Shown in pieces: positions 1 through 11,352 of a stretch of DNA of 64,000 nt (position 1 is its first letter; every line of letters starts with the position of its first letter). A program made the position numbers and the translations under genes. The stretch spans positions 311,001-375,000 of the forward strand of contig CALZFC010000143.1 of NCBI GenBank assembly GCA_945643635.1, read 5' to 3'. This DNA comes from Allodiplogaster sudhausi (lineage: Eukaryota > Nematoda > Chromadorea > Rhabditida > Diplogasteridae). The notes under the pieces are model-generated. The model ran no database searches. It was not told where the DNA came from and saw nothing but the letters and a program-made list of their open reading frames with translations.

Positions 1-640
1 GGTCTTGCTCTGCAGTTCCAAGATTTTCTCCTTGGCGAGCATGTTGACGGGGACATCCATCTCGTTGGCAGAGAGCCACAGAGTTCTCTTGGTTGTTGTC
101 TTGATGGTCTTCGGCTCCTTCATTTCGTCCGGGGTGTAACGCGACAGTGCGTCTGCGATGTTGTTCTCCCTCCCCAGCCGGTATTTGATCGTCATGTTGT
201 ACTCCATCAGACTCATCTGGTATCTAGCTAGGCGGCCTTCGAGGTAATTTCTCTTGTGGAGAGCCTCGAGTGGCCGATGGTCGACAATTGCTTGGCAGGG
301 CACTCCAAGAATGTATATTCTGAACTTATTGGTTGCGAAGACGAGCGCGAAAGCTTCCGCTTCGATGGGAGGGTAGTTTCCCTCGGCTCCGATCAACTTC
401 CTGCTTGCATATGCAATTGGCCTCGGCAGATTCGTGTCTCTAGCGCTCTGGAGTAGCGGTGCTCCGATGGCGATGGATGATGCGTCGCTCTCGATGATGA
501 ATGGGCGACCTGGAAGTGGAGCTGCAATCACGAGTGATGTTGAGATGGAGTTCTTGAGTTGAAGAAACGAGCGTTCATGTTCGTCAGTCCAGCAGAAGTC
601 TTCGTCCTTCTTGGTCAGTTCGTGAAGTAGGGGACGATCT
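1..640 (-). mobile_element. Ty3/gypsy-like pol fragment (RT end and RNase H), open to window edge
   Basis: An open minus-strand frame runs from about 640 off the left edge. It encodes the RT-to-RNase H part of a Ty3/gypsy polyprotein: a stretch containing DEDFCWTDEHERSF, then IIESDASSIAIGAPL (RNase H with its first catalytic Asp), PIAYASRKL, YPPIEAEAFALVFA and, near the left edge, IKYRLGRENNIADALSR, the usual end of RNase H in this class. No stop is seen in this stretch. Upstream RT palm and protease are absent, because the frame is interrupted near 640 where gag-like sequence begins. Integrase lies separately at 5.6-6.6 kb, so this is a rearranged or truncated copy rather than an intact element. 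No LTR pair could be recognised by eye. Confidence 0.8.
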
Positions 641-930
641 GTGCGTCCTCCTCTCAAGACTTACAGCGCCACAAACTTGGCAGTGGCGACAGAAGGCAAC
701 AAGGCTTGAAGGTGATCTGCGAGACGATAATTGAAGTCTCAGAACAATTCCTTGAGAGAGTTGTACGGTTCGAGCTGTCCTGCTGGATTCCTATGAATTT
801 TTTCATCTTGGCCGGCGCCGAGAAGCGGCTGGTGGAGTCGGTTGTCTTTTGTCGACCTCTTCAGAGACGTCGTCAGCAGCGAGTAGTGACGGGTGACAGG
901 CTAATCGGCTCTATTCTAGTGTAGGCGTCA
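640..930 (-). mobile_element. Short gag-like fragment, diverged copy of the 2.3-2.6 kb block
   Basis: The DNA is alignable by eye with 2,360-2,640: both contain CAGCGCCACRAACTTGGC, AACAAGGCTTGAAGGTG-type blocks and GCCTGCTGGATTCC-type blocks in the same order. It therefore derives from the same gag-like region but has lost the long reading frame. It abuts the RNase H frame to its left and the 20-bp tandem repeat to its right. Confidence 0.55.
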
Positions 931-1110
931 AATCGAATTATAGGCGTCCCATGGAAAATAAAGGCGTCCCATAGAAAATCTAGGCGTCCCAAATATTTAT
1001 AGGCGTCCGAAGGATTTACAGGCGTGCCATCGGAAATATAGGCATCCCAAAAAAATATAGGCGTCCCATAAATATTTGGGCGTCCGAAAAATTTATAGGC
1101 GTCCGATAAC
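905..1110. repeat. Tandem repeat, about 10 units of 19-20 bp (core TAGGCGTCCCA)
   Basis: Units begin TATAGGCGTCCCA or TATAGGCGTCCGA and are followed by an A/T-rich tail such as TAGAAAATC or AATATTTA. About ten units lie head to tail with point differences between units. It sits at the edge of the retrotransposon remnant. Confidence 0.85.
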
Positions 1111-1389
1111 TTAAAAGTGACAAAACAAAAATTCATTTGTTCCAGACAGTCGAAACACATAGCTTCGTTCCTTATCAGTCCGTAGGTTGAGAGAAACTTG
1201 AGTGTTTTCTCAGTGCCTTCGGCAGTATCGTCTTCTCCAATGTAGTTATTCAAAGTTTTCGTTGTAATTTCAGGCAGAAGAAGGAGATCATCAGTCACTC
1301 GTGGGGATTCATTCTCGAGAATGGATTTCCGAGATCGCGGCGCACCAAGCTAAATCTCATGGGTAAACAATGAGAAAAATGAATAAATA
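1111..1389. other. Spacer between tandem repeat and saposin-like gene
   Basis: The minus strand is open here (873-1298 overlaps the repeat), but that frame mostly translates the repeat units and shows no domain. Nothing else was recognised. Confidence 0.5.
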
Positions 1390-1697
1390 TCACACCGCCA
1401 CTGATTCATCCTCGAGCAGTTCCTGTTGTTCACAAATTCCCAGAAAATATCCGCAAATTGTCCCTTCGGTCATATTATTGTGCAGGCAGTCGACAATCGC
1501 CTGAAGCCTATCAGAGACGAGCCGCTTGCAAACCTGGAACGATTGGCCACATATGCCGTGGCTTCTTCATGTAATTACTAACTCCGGCACAAAAGACAGT
1601 TTCTTTGCTGAATACGTTGAGCTGATCTCTTCCTGCATCGACTCCCTGACTAGCTACCGTTTTGGCAATTCTCACCAGCTCCTTGCACTGTATACAG
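1390..1697 (-). CDS. Saposin-B-like small secreted peptide, 3' two exons
   Basis: Two minus-strand exons join in phase: 1583-1697 (acceptor TTGCAG, donor GTTAGT) and 1390-1533 (acceptor TTCCAG), ending in TGA at 1390-1392. The product reads SCIQCKELVRIAKTVASQG, then DQLNVFSKETVFC, VCKRLVSDRLQAIVDC and TEGTICGYFLGIC. The Cys pattern (CxxC, then central and paired C-terminal Cys) and amphipathic spacing resemble saposin-B domains, such as caenopores or other SapB lipid-binding peptides. The first exon with the signal peptide was not found; phase 2 at the 5' acceptor shows it must exist at higher coordinates. Known of the family: membrane-lipid binding, often antimicrobial or digestive. Family assignment is by pattern only. 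Confidence 0.5.
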
Positions 1698-2098
1698 CTG
1701 CAATGATTCCGAATTCATTTAATTCAAATGGCTTTAAAAAAAACCGACTTAATACTGTTCAGTTGCGAAGATGACAGAGAGAAGTTCGTCGTATCTGTGG
1801 TTTCGGAGCGAAGTTGAAGCCGGCCGTCGTATCCTTGCAGTACCAGTCTTGGTCGTCGTTGTATGCAGTGCAGCACTGCCCCCAGAACCTCACCCGAGGG
1901 ATTTGGAGCTCAGTACTGGATTTAGTTTGTTTTTGCTCTTCTAACGGAAAGGAGATGAACTCACTAAACGTCGAGTGAGCCTTCTCCAATATCAGCCATG
2001 ACGCATCTGCCGTTCCAAATCCGGTGGCTCTTCCATTCATCCGCCGGCCCGCACAATTGGCAACACTGGGATGGCTTGTAAACTCGCAAGCCGTCTTG
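1698..2098. other. Spacer; weak Tudor-like minus-strand ORF noted
   Basis: A 93-aa minus-strand ORF (1759-2040) contains VRFWGQCCTAYNDDQDWYCK, loosely reminiscent of a Tudor core (CxAxxxxDxxWY). It has no clear exon borders or neighbours that support it, and it may be part of the adjacent retroelement or of the missing 5' end of the saposin gene. Confidence 0.2.
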
Positions 2099-2566
2099 TC
2101 AGTCGTGCTCCATTTCGTTATACTTCCGTTCTGCGAGGGCGCAGGTGAACACGAGCCTTACGACAAGCAGGTCATCGAGGTAGACAAATAGTCGAGCCTT
2201 CACTCGCTGCTTGATGTGCTGGACAGATTCGTGTGTTTGGCGGTATGCTTCGAGTTCGGTTTCGACCGCCAGGAGGTCTGCCGCGCTTCCTCCATGCTGG
2301 GGCTTCAGAGATAAGACGAATTCCTCCCAGTTGTCATCCGAGATGTTCTGACCATGAGCCTTGGAGCGCTCCTCTCCTCTCAAGGCTGACAGCGCCACGA
2401 ACTTGGCGATGGCGATGGAAGTCGACAAGGCTTGAAGGTGGTCCGCGAGCCTACAGTTGAAATCTCCGAGTGTTTCCTTCAGCGGGTTGTATGGCTCCAG
2501 CTGCAATGCTCGCTGAAGCCGTTGTTCTTCCAGCATGGCCTGCTGGATTCCGATGAATTGCTCCAT
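2099..2566 (-). mobile_element. Gag-like retrotransposon ORF, 155 aa, chimeric C-terminus
   Basis: The ORF starts MEQFIGIQQAMLEEQRLQRA and continues through a helical region with LKETLGDFNCRLADHLQALS and an ALRGEERSKAHG segment. It resembles the N-terminal helical part of Ty3/gypsy Gag proteins, and DNA related to it recurs at 640-930. The end of the frame contains ARLFVYLDDLLVV, which looks like the YLDD catalytic box of a reverse transcriptase and suggests that gag and RT pieces are joined by an internal deletion. The ORF is short of a full gag-pol and is treated as a relic. Confidence 0.5.
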
Positions 2567-2639
2567 CCTGGCCGATGAGGAGGGTCGGCTGATGGAGTCG
2601 GCCTTCGCTTGACGAAATCAGAGACGAAGTCAACGGCCG

Positions 2640-4848
2640 AAGTGACGCGGGTGAGACAGACTAACAATATTGATAATTATATGAGTGAAATGGAATGAAT
2701 AACAAAAAAATTTAAACAGTTATCTGGCAATTACTGCTAGACATATTTTGAGAATATTGGACTGTTCTCCGTGTGTAAAAAGACAGGGAGATTGGAAAAA
2801 GGAAAGCAAGAAACAAACTTTTGAACGTAAAATGAAACTAAGGAAATTTGGAAAAGTATTGTGTATGCATTATATGAAACAATGAAAAATAAATAAAAAT
2901 TGAATTTAAAACGAAAGGGAAAATTTAAAAAAATGTAAAAAGAAAACAGGCAATGGACAAGTTAATATTCTTAGTTACAAGTTAATATTCTTAGTTAGTT
3001 AGCCAGAATATAAGAGTTTTCCACCGGTTATATAATTTAATAGAATAAACACGGATTCTAATGCTATTTAATGAAAATTAGAATATTAACTTGTAACGGA
3101 TTTGTAGAGTTGCGGTGGCGGGTTAGTTGCAATGAAGAAGAGGAAGCTGCGTGACGGGTGGGGCAGACAGTGGGTGGGGCCTAATTAATGAGAGATATGG
3201 AGAGAGAGAAGATAGAAGATGGAAAGGAAGATATATGTACATAGCTAGATCGAGATTGTTGACGATTATTCTGTGCCAGCTGGGCTGGTTGGTATGGTTG
3301 GAGGCAGCTGCGAGAGTATATGAGATGTGAAATGCATAAGATACATATGAGATAGGTTGAGTGAGAGAGAGAAAGACAGAAAAAGTGGCTCTCGATTGTT
3401 TACTCTGTGTGCCTTCTGTAGAAAGGCAGTGCCGCCTAAAGCACTGCCATCCTATCTGACCACAATTATGTGCAAGATTCCCACCTGGTAATGTTCCTCC
3501 CGTGGTGTGGTAGGTGAGACGGTGATCGGCAAGCCTTCCTCGAGCCGTGCTGGTGTCCACTCTCTCTCCCGAAGGGGCGGAGCGAAGAGGGGAAGAGAGT
3601 GTGTATGGCCGTTGAGCGGCCGGGATGGTATGTGTGTGCGCGGGATTCAACATAGAAGATGTAAATGTTATGAATACAATCGAAAGTCTAGAATAAGTGT
3701 TGGTATATGTCTATAGTTATAGCTGGTAGCTTATATGTAGCACCACTATTTAAAAAATTGTAAACGGTACCAGTGAAGCGTAGTGGAAGCTAACTGCGCA
3801 GATTGAGAACGGAGGTAGATGAAGTGAAGGAGAAGTATACGGTAGGAGAATTAAATACAGGAAGAGTGTATATGTATGAAGAGGGAAGTTTAGGGGTTAC
3901 TTGGTTGGCGATCTGCTATCAGGATGTAAGAGAGGGAGGGAACTTGGGCTTGATTTGGAGCGGACTGACGACGAGGGCGGGGCTTCAGGGTAAAGAAGAG
4001 AGGGAAGAAAGGGCAGAGTAAAAGAGATGAAAGAGAGAACGCCATCGGCTGTTTACAGTGTTGCTCTTGTTATGCTCAAAGAGATGTGAGATGCAGATCA
4101 GCATTCGGTCGGATTCAAGATTATCAATCAAGGCTGTGTATGTGTGACAGCTGGTGTTCGGAAGGAAAGAGGGCAGATTTCATCGGATAGAAAATGTGAA
4201 TGAGAGAAAAGATTCAGTGGGAGGAAGAGTTGAGAGATAAAGACAGAGTGGAAATGATGAATAATTTGTTTTCTAGTTGCGCTCTCTGAGTTGGAGAGCA
4301 TTTGTGATATGTGTCACGAACGGATACGTCCTGACACTCATAAACAGAGATTGCGATCTTGCCCTATCTAATACGAAGGGAGGAGAGAGAGAAGCGATAC
4401 TTTAGTGCGCCTGGCAGAGAGAGAGATATGTATGTGGGGAGCGAGGGTAGAGAGATAAGGGGAAGGAAGAATGGAAGAGAGCGAGAAAGAGTGAGAGAGA
4501 CGATGAGACCAGTGCTGCATAGGAACAATAGGATTTATAGAGCGGGCGCTTAAGAGGAAAAGAGATCAGAATACAGCACTGGCAGCACGATCGAAAAAGG
4601 CTTAGGCAGAATGATCAAGCACATAATTACAAAGGACTCAAGTCAGTGTGGTTGCGCCACTTTTACCTCTGCGTCAGCACCCTTATTGCGCAATCTACCA
4701 GGCTGACTATTAGGGAGATAAAGTGTTGTCACCTAGTCCCAGTCCCTTACTTCGTTTGCCTATCCTAGATTTGGGAATAGAGGGAATTTGGTGGAGACAG
4801 AAGGCGGTAGCGCATTCCCGGGGTCCCGCATACCTACCTACTGCAGGA

Positions 4849-4849
<1 letters not shown>
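2640..4849. other. Intergenic, purine-rich, no gene recognised
   Basis: A/T-rich to 3,100, then mostly purine-rich on the plus strand with scattered GAGAGA tracts. The sequence CAAGTTAATATTCTTAGTTA is directly repeated near 2,960-2,995 and recurs inverted near 3,085. The 176-aa minus ORF at 3,123-3,653 has no recognisable domain and low-complexity composition. Confidence 0.5.

Positions 4850-4925
<76 letters not shown>
4850..4925. repeat. (TA)n microsatellite
   Basis: Nearly pure AT dinucleotide repeat of about 75 bp, interrupted once by TATTTATA. Confidence 0.95.
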
Positions 4926-4932
<7 letters not shown>

Positions 4933-5596
4933 ATACATATGTGTCCGTATCCACATGTAGAATAAGTGGCCGCAAGAAATTAAAGTTGTAAAAAAAATGT
5001 CGACTTGAAGGACGGCTCCTTGGTCGCTCGTGGGAGTATGTGTTGAGCTGGCTCTTGTCTCTTTTTCAATCAGAGCCACTGGGCGGAGTTTTTTCTTCTA
5101 TTCCTTGACCAGTGATTGTGTGCGTCACTCTTTACTCGAAGGAAAACAGTTCCGTGAGAGGAAGAGGTAACAGGCAGCTTGTTATCAACAGCCGCTATGT
5201 AATATTCACACCAGTTGTCCACGTGAGCTTTGCCTTCCGGGTTGCTAGTTAGCTGCTATTGCCCCGGTTGTTGGCCATATGGCGGAAGAGTAAGATTCGC
5301 GGATCTTTGGCTTGCCGAGAGTGATAGAGGTTGCTGTTGTTATCGAGAGACTTGGAGGGATAGAGAGTGAGAGAGACGCAGTTGTTCCGAAATGCGTAAG
5401 CAGATCCGTTGTTATTCTGACGAGAGGTGAGAGAGCGTATGTGTGTTGATGTGTCGAGAAGAATGCAAGGAAGAGAAGGGGAAGAAAATATGTATACAGC
5501 AAGAAGAATGTAAGGGGTCGAGATGCATAAATGTATGTTTTTTTTCCTTTGTAGAATATTAATGAGCTTAGTAGTTAATGAGTAGAGCTACTGGTG
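4926..5596. other. Intergenic, no gene recognised
   Basis: Mixed sequence with short purine tracts; short ORFs on both strands show no domain or splice structure. Confidence 0.4.
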
Positions 5597-6620
5597 TTAG
5601 TAATAGTAGTTGTCGTCGTTCCTCTTCTGTCTCTGCTGTCGGTTCGATTGTCTTGTGGCAGCTAGCGTTTCCTTTTTTTGTCGCTTTGCTTGTCTGTCTT
5701 CTTTAGTTCTTTCGGGTCCTTGTTCTCCCGCATTAAACAGTCCTTCCGTTTCTCGTCGGTTGTATTTTCTGACGTTATCCTTGTGCCATTTGGCAAATAC
5801 ATTAGGGCGGACTTCGACAGTAACCTTGCTTCCGTCCGTGTGGACTACTCGTGCTGGTCGTGAAGAGCGTTCCGCCAGCTTGTTCGCTCGAGGTGCACCC
5901 CGAAGGAGCACCTCGTCGTTCTCCTGAATTTCGATATTTGTTGTCGTATTCGGTCTTCTGGCTCTCCAGAGCGTTCTATATATGCATCCGTGCTGCCTTC
6001 CAGCATTCTTCGTGTCGCTTTTGATGTTCGACTTCTTTCATTGTACGTTTCCGAAATGGCGTGTTCAGTTTTCTGTCCTCCGTCAGAACTGGTTCTCGTT
6101 CATAAAGAATTTTGAATGGCGACGCCTTCGTCGTCGTGTGTCTCATAGAGTTGATGATGAATGCTGTGTTCGAGATGAACAAATCCCAATCTGCTCGTCC
6201 CCTGCGTAGGGTGCGAGCGCCTCTTCCAGAGTTCTGATAGCTCACTCTGCTAGTCCGTTTTCTCTGTGACGGTATGGTGTTGACGTGTCGTGCTCAATGT
6301 CGAGCTTCTTCATTGCGTCCTCGAATTCGCTGGACACGAGATTCGCTCCTCTGTCCGCTATCAGCTTTTGTGGGATTCCATGGACGTGGCAGACGCGCTT
6401 GATGAATGCTTCGACGATCGTTTTTGATGTCTGGTCTGCCAGGGGCTCTGCGACGAGCTACGTTGAAAAGGCGTCGACGAATACCGAAATATAACGATAT
6501 CCGCGATTTGTCTCAGGGAACGGGCAAGCGATGTCAAGATGAATGCGTTCCATTGGTCGTGCGGGGATCTCGAATTCTCAGAGCGGCTCGTGGCCGCAGT
6601 CATTTCGGATGACCGTCAGC
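5597..6620 (-). pseudogene. Ty3/gypsy integrase relic with stops and a frameshift
   Basis: Read 6620 to 5597 on the minus strand. The integrase core starts at MERIHLDIACPFPETNRGY (first catalytic Asp in HLDI), followed by YISVFVDAFS, IPQKLIADRGANLVSSEF (second Asp) and YRHRENGLAE (Glu). Then come FINSM-type helices with TKASPFKILYERE and a C-terminal domain containing VHTDGSKVTVEVRPNVFAKW. At least two in-frame stops are seen, TAG just after VFVDAFST and TGA just after ENGLAE, and the frame shifts near 6,215 before ADWDLFISNTAFIINSM. The order fits a Ty3/gypsy integrase, broken in this copy. Confidence 0.8.
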
Positions 6621-7457
6621 TTCTGACAACTGATCGCAGGTGCGGATGTAATTGGCGATATTGGCTGACATGGCTGATGCACTTTAAGAAATTGGAGGTC
6701 TTTTATTGTCCGTTTAGAGGAGAGGTCGTCATCCGGAAGATTGAGTCTTGTGTCCGATTGGTGTGTAGCGGAAAACGCGCATAATGATGATGCTTTATTC
6801 TTTAGTTACAGATGTTATACATAAGACGGGGAATGAGGGGGAACCCCGTGGCGGAGAGCCGCCGTCTCTCGCTGATCTTCTTCTCACCACTGCTCTCCCC
6901 CTCCACTCCCAGGGCCCCGCCTCTAGCCGGGCGGGTCCTGGGAGCATAACAGTTGGGTAGGCATCGTCGATGAAACGGTTGACCTGTTTGGCGAAGTCTT
7001 CCACGGTAGCTGTTCCTTGGCCGAGGGTTGATAGCTTTGACCTCGCCACTGTTGTGAATTCCGGTTCCTTTAGCACTTGGATAAGCGCTTCAATCACCGC
7101 GATCAGCTGGCCTCCTCCCACGATGCCTCTATCGATCTTGTTGTAGACGCGGCGAATTTGCGTCGGCAGTAGACATGCGAGGATGTTGATCGCGTCGGCC
7201 TCGCTGAGCTCATTCAGCGTCATGTAGTCATTGAACCGGATGCAGAATTCGTTGATCGACTCGGCCTCCGGGTCGTATTTCGGAGGCAGTTTCTCGGGAA
7301 TGTGACATGTGCTTGGGTGAGTTGGCGCCAGATCTCTGCTACGCGTGGAGAGGAGAGTGTTCACGAGTAGGTAGAGAGAGAGAGAAAGCAAGGAGCATCT
7401 GAGGCAGTGTGAGCTGAGCTGTTCTAAGGAAGGCCGCGTTTGCGTCAGCCGGCGCAA
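6621..7457 (-). mobile_element. Gag capsid-like ORF of a Ty3/gypsy relic
   Basis: A 220-aa minus-strand ORF (6795-7457) contains KLPPKYDPEAESINEFCIRF, NDYMTLNELSEADAINILAC and LPTQIRRVYNKI. This has the shape of a retrotransposon Gag capsid segment: a Pro/Tyr lead-in, a conserved EF..RF helix, then a helix pair. The distal half is Pro/Gly/Arg-rich. The next stretch, 6,621-6,794, links this ORF to the integrase relic and shows only broken frames. The order gag-integrase on one strand with no RT between them implies internal deletion. Confidence 0.6.
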
Positions 7458-7555
7458 CTGTTCGACTATAGTCGGAATGCCGAATGATAGAGAACAAAAG
7501 TCGACTGATCATAGGATTGTGTACACAGAACACAGATACAGAGAGAGAGAGAGAG

Positions 7556-7594
<39 letters not shown>

Positions 7595-8333
7595 CGGCGA
7601 GAGAATCGGTGAATAGAAATGGTGTAATAGTAATGTAGTCGATTTTTCTATTTCTGGTAAATTAAGAGAGAAATTGCGGAGGAGGATAGAATTAAAAGAA
7701 ATGTAAATGAAACACAGATTTAGATAAAAGAAATTCGCGCTTAGAGTTCTTGCATACATTAGTGATTTATGCAGCATGAGATGACAGATACTGCGAAAAT
7801 GGTGCGCCTCCTGCTCTCCGGACTTTATGCGATCGGGAAATTGGATTATTTAAAAACCGAAAAGACCATTTAGGAAAGAAAGAAAAATTAATAAAAGAAA
7901 ATAAATTATAATATGTTCCGGGCGCTCCGGGAGTTGGAGATAGGGGACTGGCGGCTTTAAAGATATTATTTATAAATATGTACATACATTCACACCCAGT
8001 TCTGGTGGTGTAGCGGATGAGATGGTGCGAAAATTCTGAAGCTGAGGTGAGGAACCCTGGGTACCCGAATTATTCAGTGGATGCGGCGTTTGTGGTTTTT
8101 TTCTACGGGCTCTATGGGAAGGAGGCTCTAATAAAATAGAGAGAGAAAAACATTTATAGTGCGCGAGCTAATTAAATGTTTTTCTCTAAAGCCTGACCTC
8201 TCATCTAGTTCTAATAATGTGCGTAATGCCGACCTGATATGATGCCTCCTAGCCGTTGGTCGGTGCTCGGTCCAGCCGTCCTGTAGTCGTGCAGAGCCCC
8301 TCTCTGGCTCCCCCTCTCAAGAGAAGAGGACAT

Positions 8334-8389
<56 letters not shown>

Positions 8390-9060
8390 AGCCCTTTGAG
8401 CGGCCGATGGTAGATATGCAAATGTTGTGTGCTCCGTCGTATCTGACGGGCGCACTGAGCATCAATCTTGACCTAGTTGGTGGCAGTGGGGCAGCTACGA
8501 GAAGAAAGTGCATGAGGGAGACAACGAGAGAGGGAGAGAGAGAGAAGAGTGTACGAGAGAAAGAAAGAGAGAAAAGAGTGCACGAGAGAAAGAAAAAGAG
8601 AAAAGAGTGCACGAGAGAAAGAAAGACTGCTTAGACCAAGTGCCTTCTACTGCCTGCTGGCTGATATTCAAATATCGAGACCGGTTGCCATCGGCTACGC
8701 CCACGGGCTATCAATAAAGGCGAGCAATGTAGAGAGAGAGAGAGAGAGACAGAGAGCGTGAGGAAGAAACGAACGAAAATATGTACAAACAGTAAAATAT
8801 GTGAAATATATTTAAATAAGAGAAGATGCGAGAGCCTAGTGCTGCCAACAAAGAGAAATAGGAATAACACGAAACAGCGCTGGTTGCTTTTCTTTATGAG
8901 ATAAATTGTTTTTAGTAAACAAAATAAAAACTAGTCTGCATGTTCCTTTTGCGCCTGCGGCAAGAATGCTCGACCACGGTCATCCATGTAAGAACCTAGA
9001 GAGAAGCAGACAGAAATTGAGATTACGATAGACAAGGAGGGAGCGAGACGGTGTCAGAAG
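7458..9060. other. Intergenic with several (GA)n tracts
   Basis: GA tracts occur at about 7,541-7,593, 8,335-8,388, 8,520-8,625 and 8,730-8,758. The stretch 8,000-8,075 contains GGTGTAGCGGATGAGATGG and GGGTACCCGAATTATTC, spaced like tRNA A and B boxes, but no cloverleaf was found. ORFs here translate dinucleotide repeats. Confidence 0.6.
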
Positions 9061-9215
9061 ACAAAACGAACTAGGGTCAACTGCCAAACACTCCACGCTT
9101 GCTCTTGGCCATGGCAATTCAGCAGATCTTCTAGTTCGTCTCCTTCTTCATCAGGATAACGCTTCTTCCACAGTGCTATAATTTTTCACGAGTCAGCCAA
9201 CCGTATGATGTGGTG
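9061..9215. repeat. Dispersed repeat, diverged copy of about 19,131-19,215
   Basis: Both places carry GCCAACTGCCAAACA- or GCCAAGTGCCAAACA-type starts, a TGGCCATG/CGGCCATGA block, TTCAGCAGATCTTCT or TTCAGTAGATCTTCT, and TTCGTCTC, in the same order. Shared short blocks continue downstream (ATGGTGCTGCT or TGTGGTGCCGCC near 19,780 and 9,210). Confidence 0.5.
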
Positions 9216-9620
9216 CCGCCCAATTTATATTTGTATTTATTTACATCAAAATAAAATATGACAAATGGAAAAAAATAATGATAGAAACGTTAACTACGCA
9301 TGCATTATTTAGGAGGAATTTTTTTTTCTTCACTGTCATTTCACCACGATCACTTTTTCTTGTAAAGTCACTTGAATATAACAAAAGGGCTACTCGAATC
9401 CTCCAGATTACTTTTACATTTCAATAACATTTCATATTTTCCGCCGAGGCATGAACATATGCAAATCTTCCAGTCTGAAAATGTCTCAACTTCTTCCGGC
9501 GTTTTCAGGGACATTGCACTGTCAAGTGATTGTCATATGTCTCGTAAAAGGATCAAACGGATCATCGCATTTACATTACTTTATACAGCATTTTCTGATA
9601 CGTTCAACTATATGGTATAT

Positions 9621-11352
9621 ATGACGCGATTTGCGAGAGAATCAAAATGCTCGGGGCCCTAGAAAAATCATCATCTCCGATTTTGCTTTATAGTTGTTTC
9701 TAGGTAAAGTTGGACCCGCAGAATCGAATGGGAATGGTCTTGGAGGCTAAAAAATTCATTTTAAAAAGTTATGAAGAATTGAAAAACTGCACATCTTTTT
9801 GAGGTGGTCGAGTAGGGCGCATGTTTATGTACATCTCTCCGCGCACAGTAAAGCAATATACGTGAAAATTTTAAGGTAGATAGAAAAGATATTGCTTATA
9901 TAAATAGTCGAAACAGAATTTGAAAATTTTCAAATATCGATTTTTTACGTGCTCTCAAACTCAATGAAGAATGTACATGTTATATTTCAATTTACGCAGA
10001 CAGTTTTGTATGTATCGTATAGAGCATAAAAATGGCTTTCTAATGATATATAGAATATTTCATTTCGACGAACTATGCGGCTTTTGTATGCGTTTAGGTC
10101 ATGCGCAACATTGAAAACTGGCGCAGAATCGTGGCGCAACGCGATTCTGCGCCAGTTTTCACTGTTGCGCATGACCTTCAAATATCGATTTTCTATATAT
10201 TTAATGATACTTTGTTTTTGATCTTTCTTTTTACATTTTGAAACGATTAAGCTCATTTTCGAGCAAAAAATGGACTTTTCGACCAAATATTAACGAATTC
10301 ACTCATCTCCACAAAAGGAGACCGAGTTGTCGTGGAAGTGCGTTAAATTTGCTACGAAGTAACATTCTTGAAACGGAAATTAAAGGAAGGTTTTTCTCGC
10401 AACAAATCGAAAAGCGACTAAAACCAGCTATAACACTATGTAAATACACCAATTCACCAGATTCACCAGGGATGTCGAATTCGAATATTCCAATTTACAC
10501 ATTCGAATATTCTAATTCATTCGGTGAAAATCTGGTGAATTGGGGTATTTACATAGTGTTATAGCTGATTTTAGTCGCTTTTCGATTTGTTGCGAGAAAA
10601 ACCTTCCTTGAATTTATGTTTCAAGAATGTTACTTTGTAGCAAATTTAACACACTTTCACGGCAACTCGGTCTCCTTTTGCCGAAAAGAGTGAATTCGTT
10701 AATATTTGTTGGAAAAGTGTATTTTTTGCTCAAAAATGAGCTTAATCGTTAAATAAAAGTAAAAAGAAAGATCAAAAACAAAATACCACTAGATATATAG
10801 AAAATCGATATTTGAATGTCACGTCGCGCCGCGATTCTGCGCCAGTTTTCACTGTTGCGCATGACCTAAACGCATACAAAAGCGGCATAGTTCGTCGAAA
10901 TGAAATATTCTATATATCATTAGAAAGCCATTTTTATGCTCTATACGATACATACAAAACTGTCTGCGTAAATTGAAATATAACATGTACATTCCACATT
11001 GAGTTTGAGAGCACGTAAAAAATCGATATTTGAAAATTTTCAAATTCTGTTTTCACTATTCATATAAGCAATATCTTTTCTATCTACCATAAAATTTTCG
11101 CGTATATTCCTTTACTGTGCGCGGAGAGATGTTCATAAACATGCGCCCTACTCGACCATCTCAAATAGATGTGAAGTTTTTCAATTCTTCATAACTTTTT
11201 AAAATGAATTTTTTAGGCTTCAAGACCAATCCCATTCGATTCTGCGGGTCTAACTTTACCTAGAAACAACTATAAAGCAAAATCGGAGATGATGATTTTT
11301 CTAGGGCCCAAGCCCTTTTGATTAATTTTGATTCTCCCGCAAATCGCGTCAT
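9621..11352. mobile_element. 1.7-kb foldback palindrome (long inverted-repeat element)
   Basis: The left end ATGACGCGATTTGCG (9,621) is matched by CGCAAATCGCGTCAT at the right end (to 11,352). Sequence between reads as two long, nearly identical arms in opposite orientation: GGGCCCTAGAAAAATC/GATTTTTCTAGGGCCC, ACCTAGAAACAACTATAAAG and its complement, and CTATAACACTATGTAAATAC against GTATTTACATAGTGTTATAG flank the centre at about 10,490-10,520. The arms differ by a few per cent. The left arm holds an additional inner palindrome (10,098-10,180) missing from the right. No transposase frame was found, so this looks like a non-autonomous foldback element. A flanking duplication could not be fixed because the flanks are TA-rich. 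Confidence 0.8.

Noticed and set aside
3123..3653. 176-aa minus ORF
   Set aside because: Low-complexity composition, no domain and no consistent splice sites.
8000..8075. Possible tRNA or tRNA-derived SINE (A-box and B-box-like spacing)
   Set aside because: No acceptor stem or cloverleaf could be folded, and no second copy was recognised in the window.
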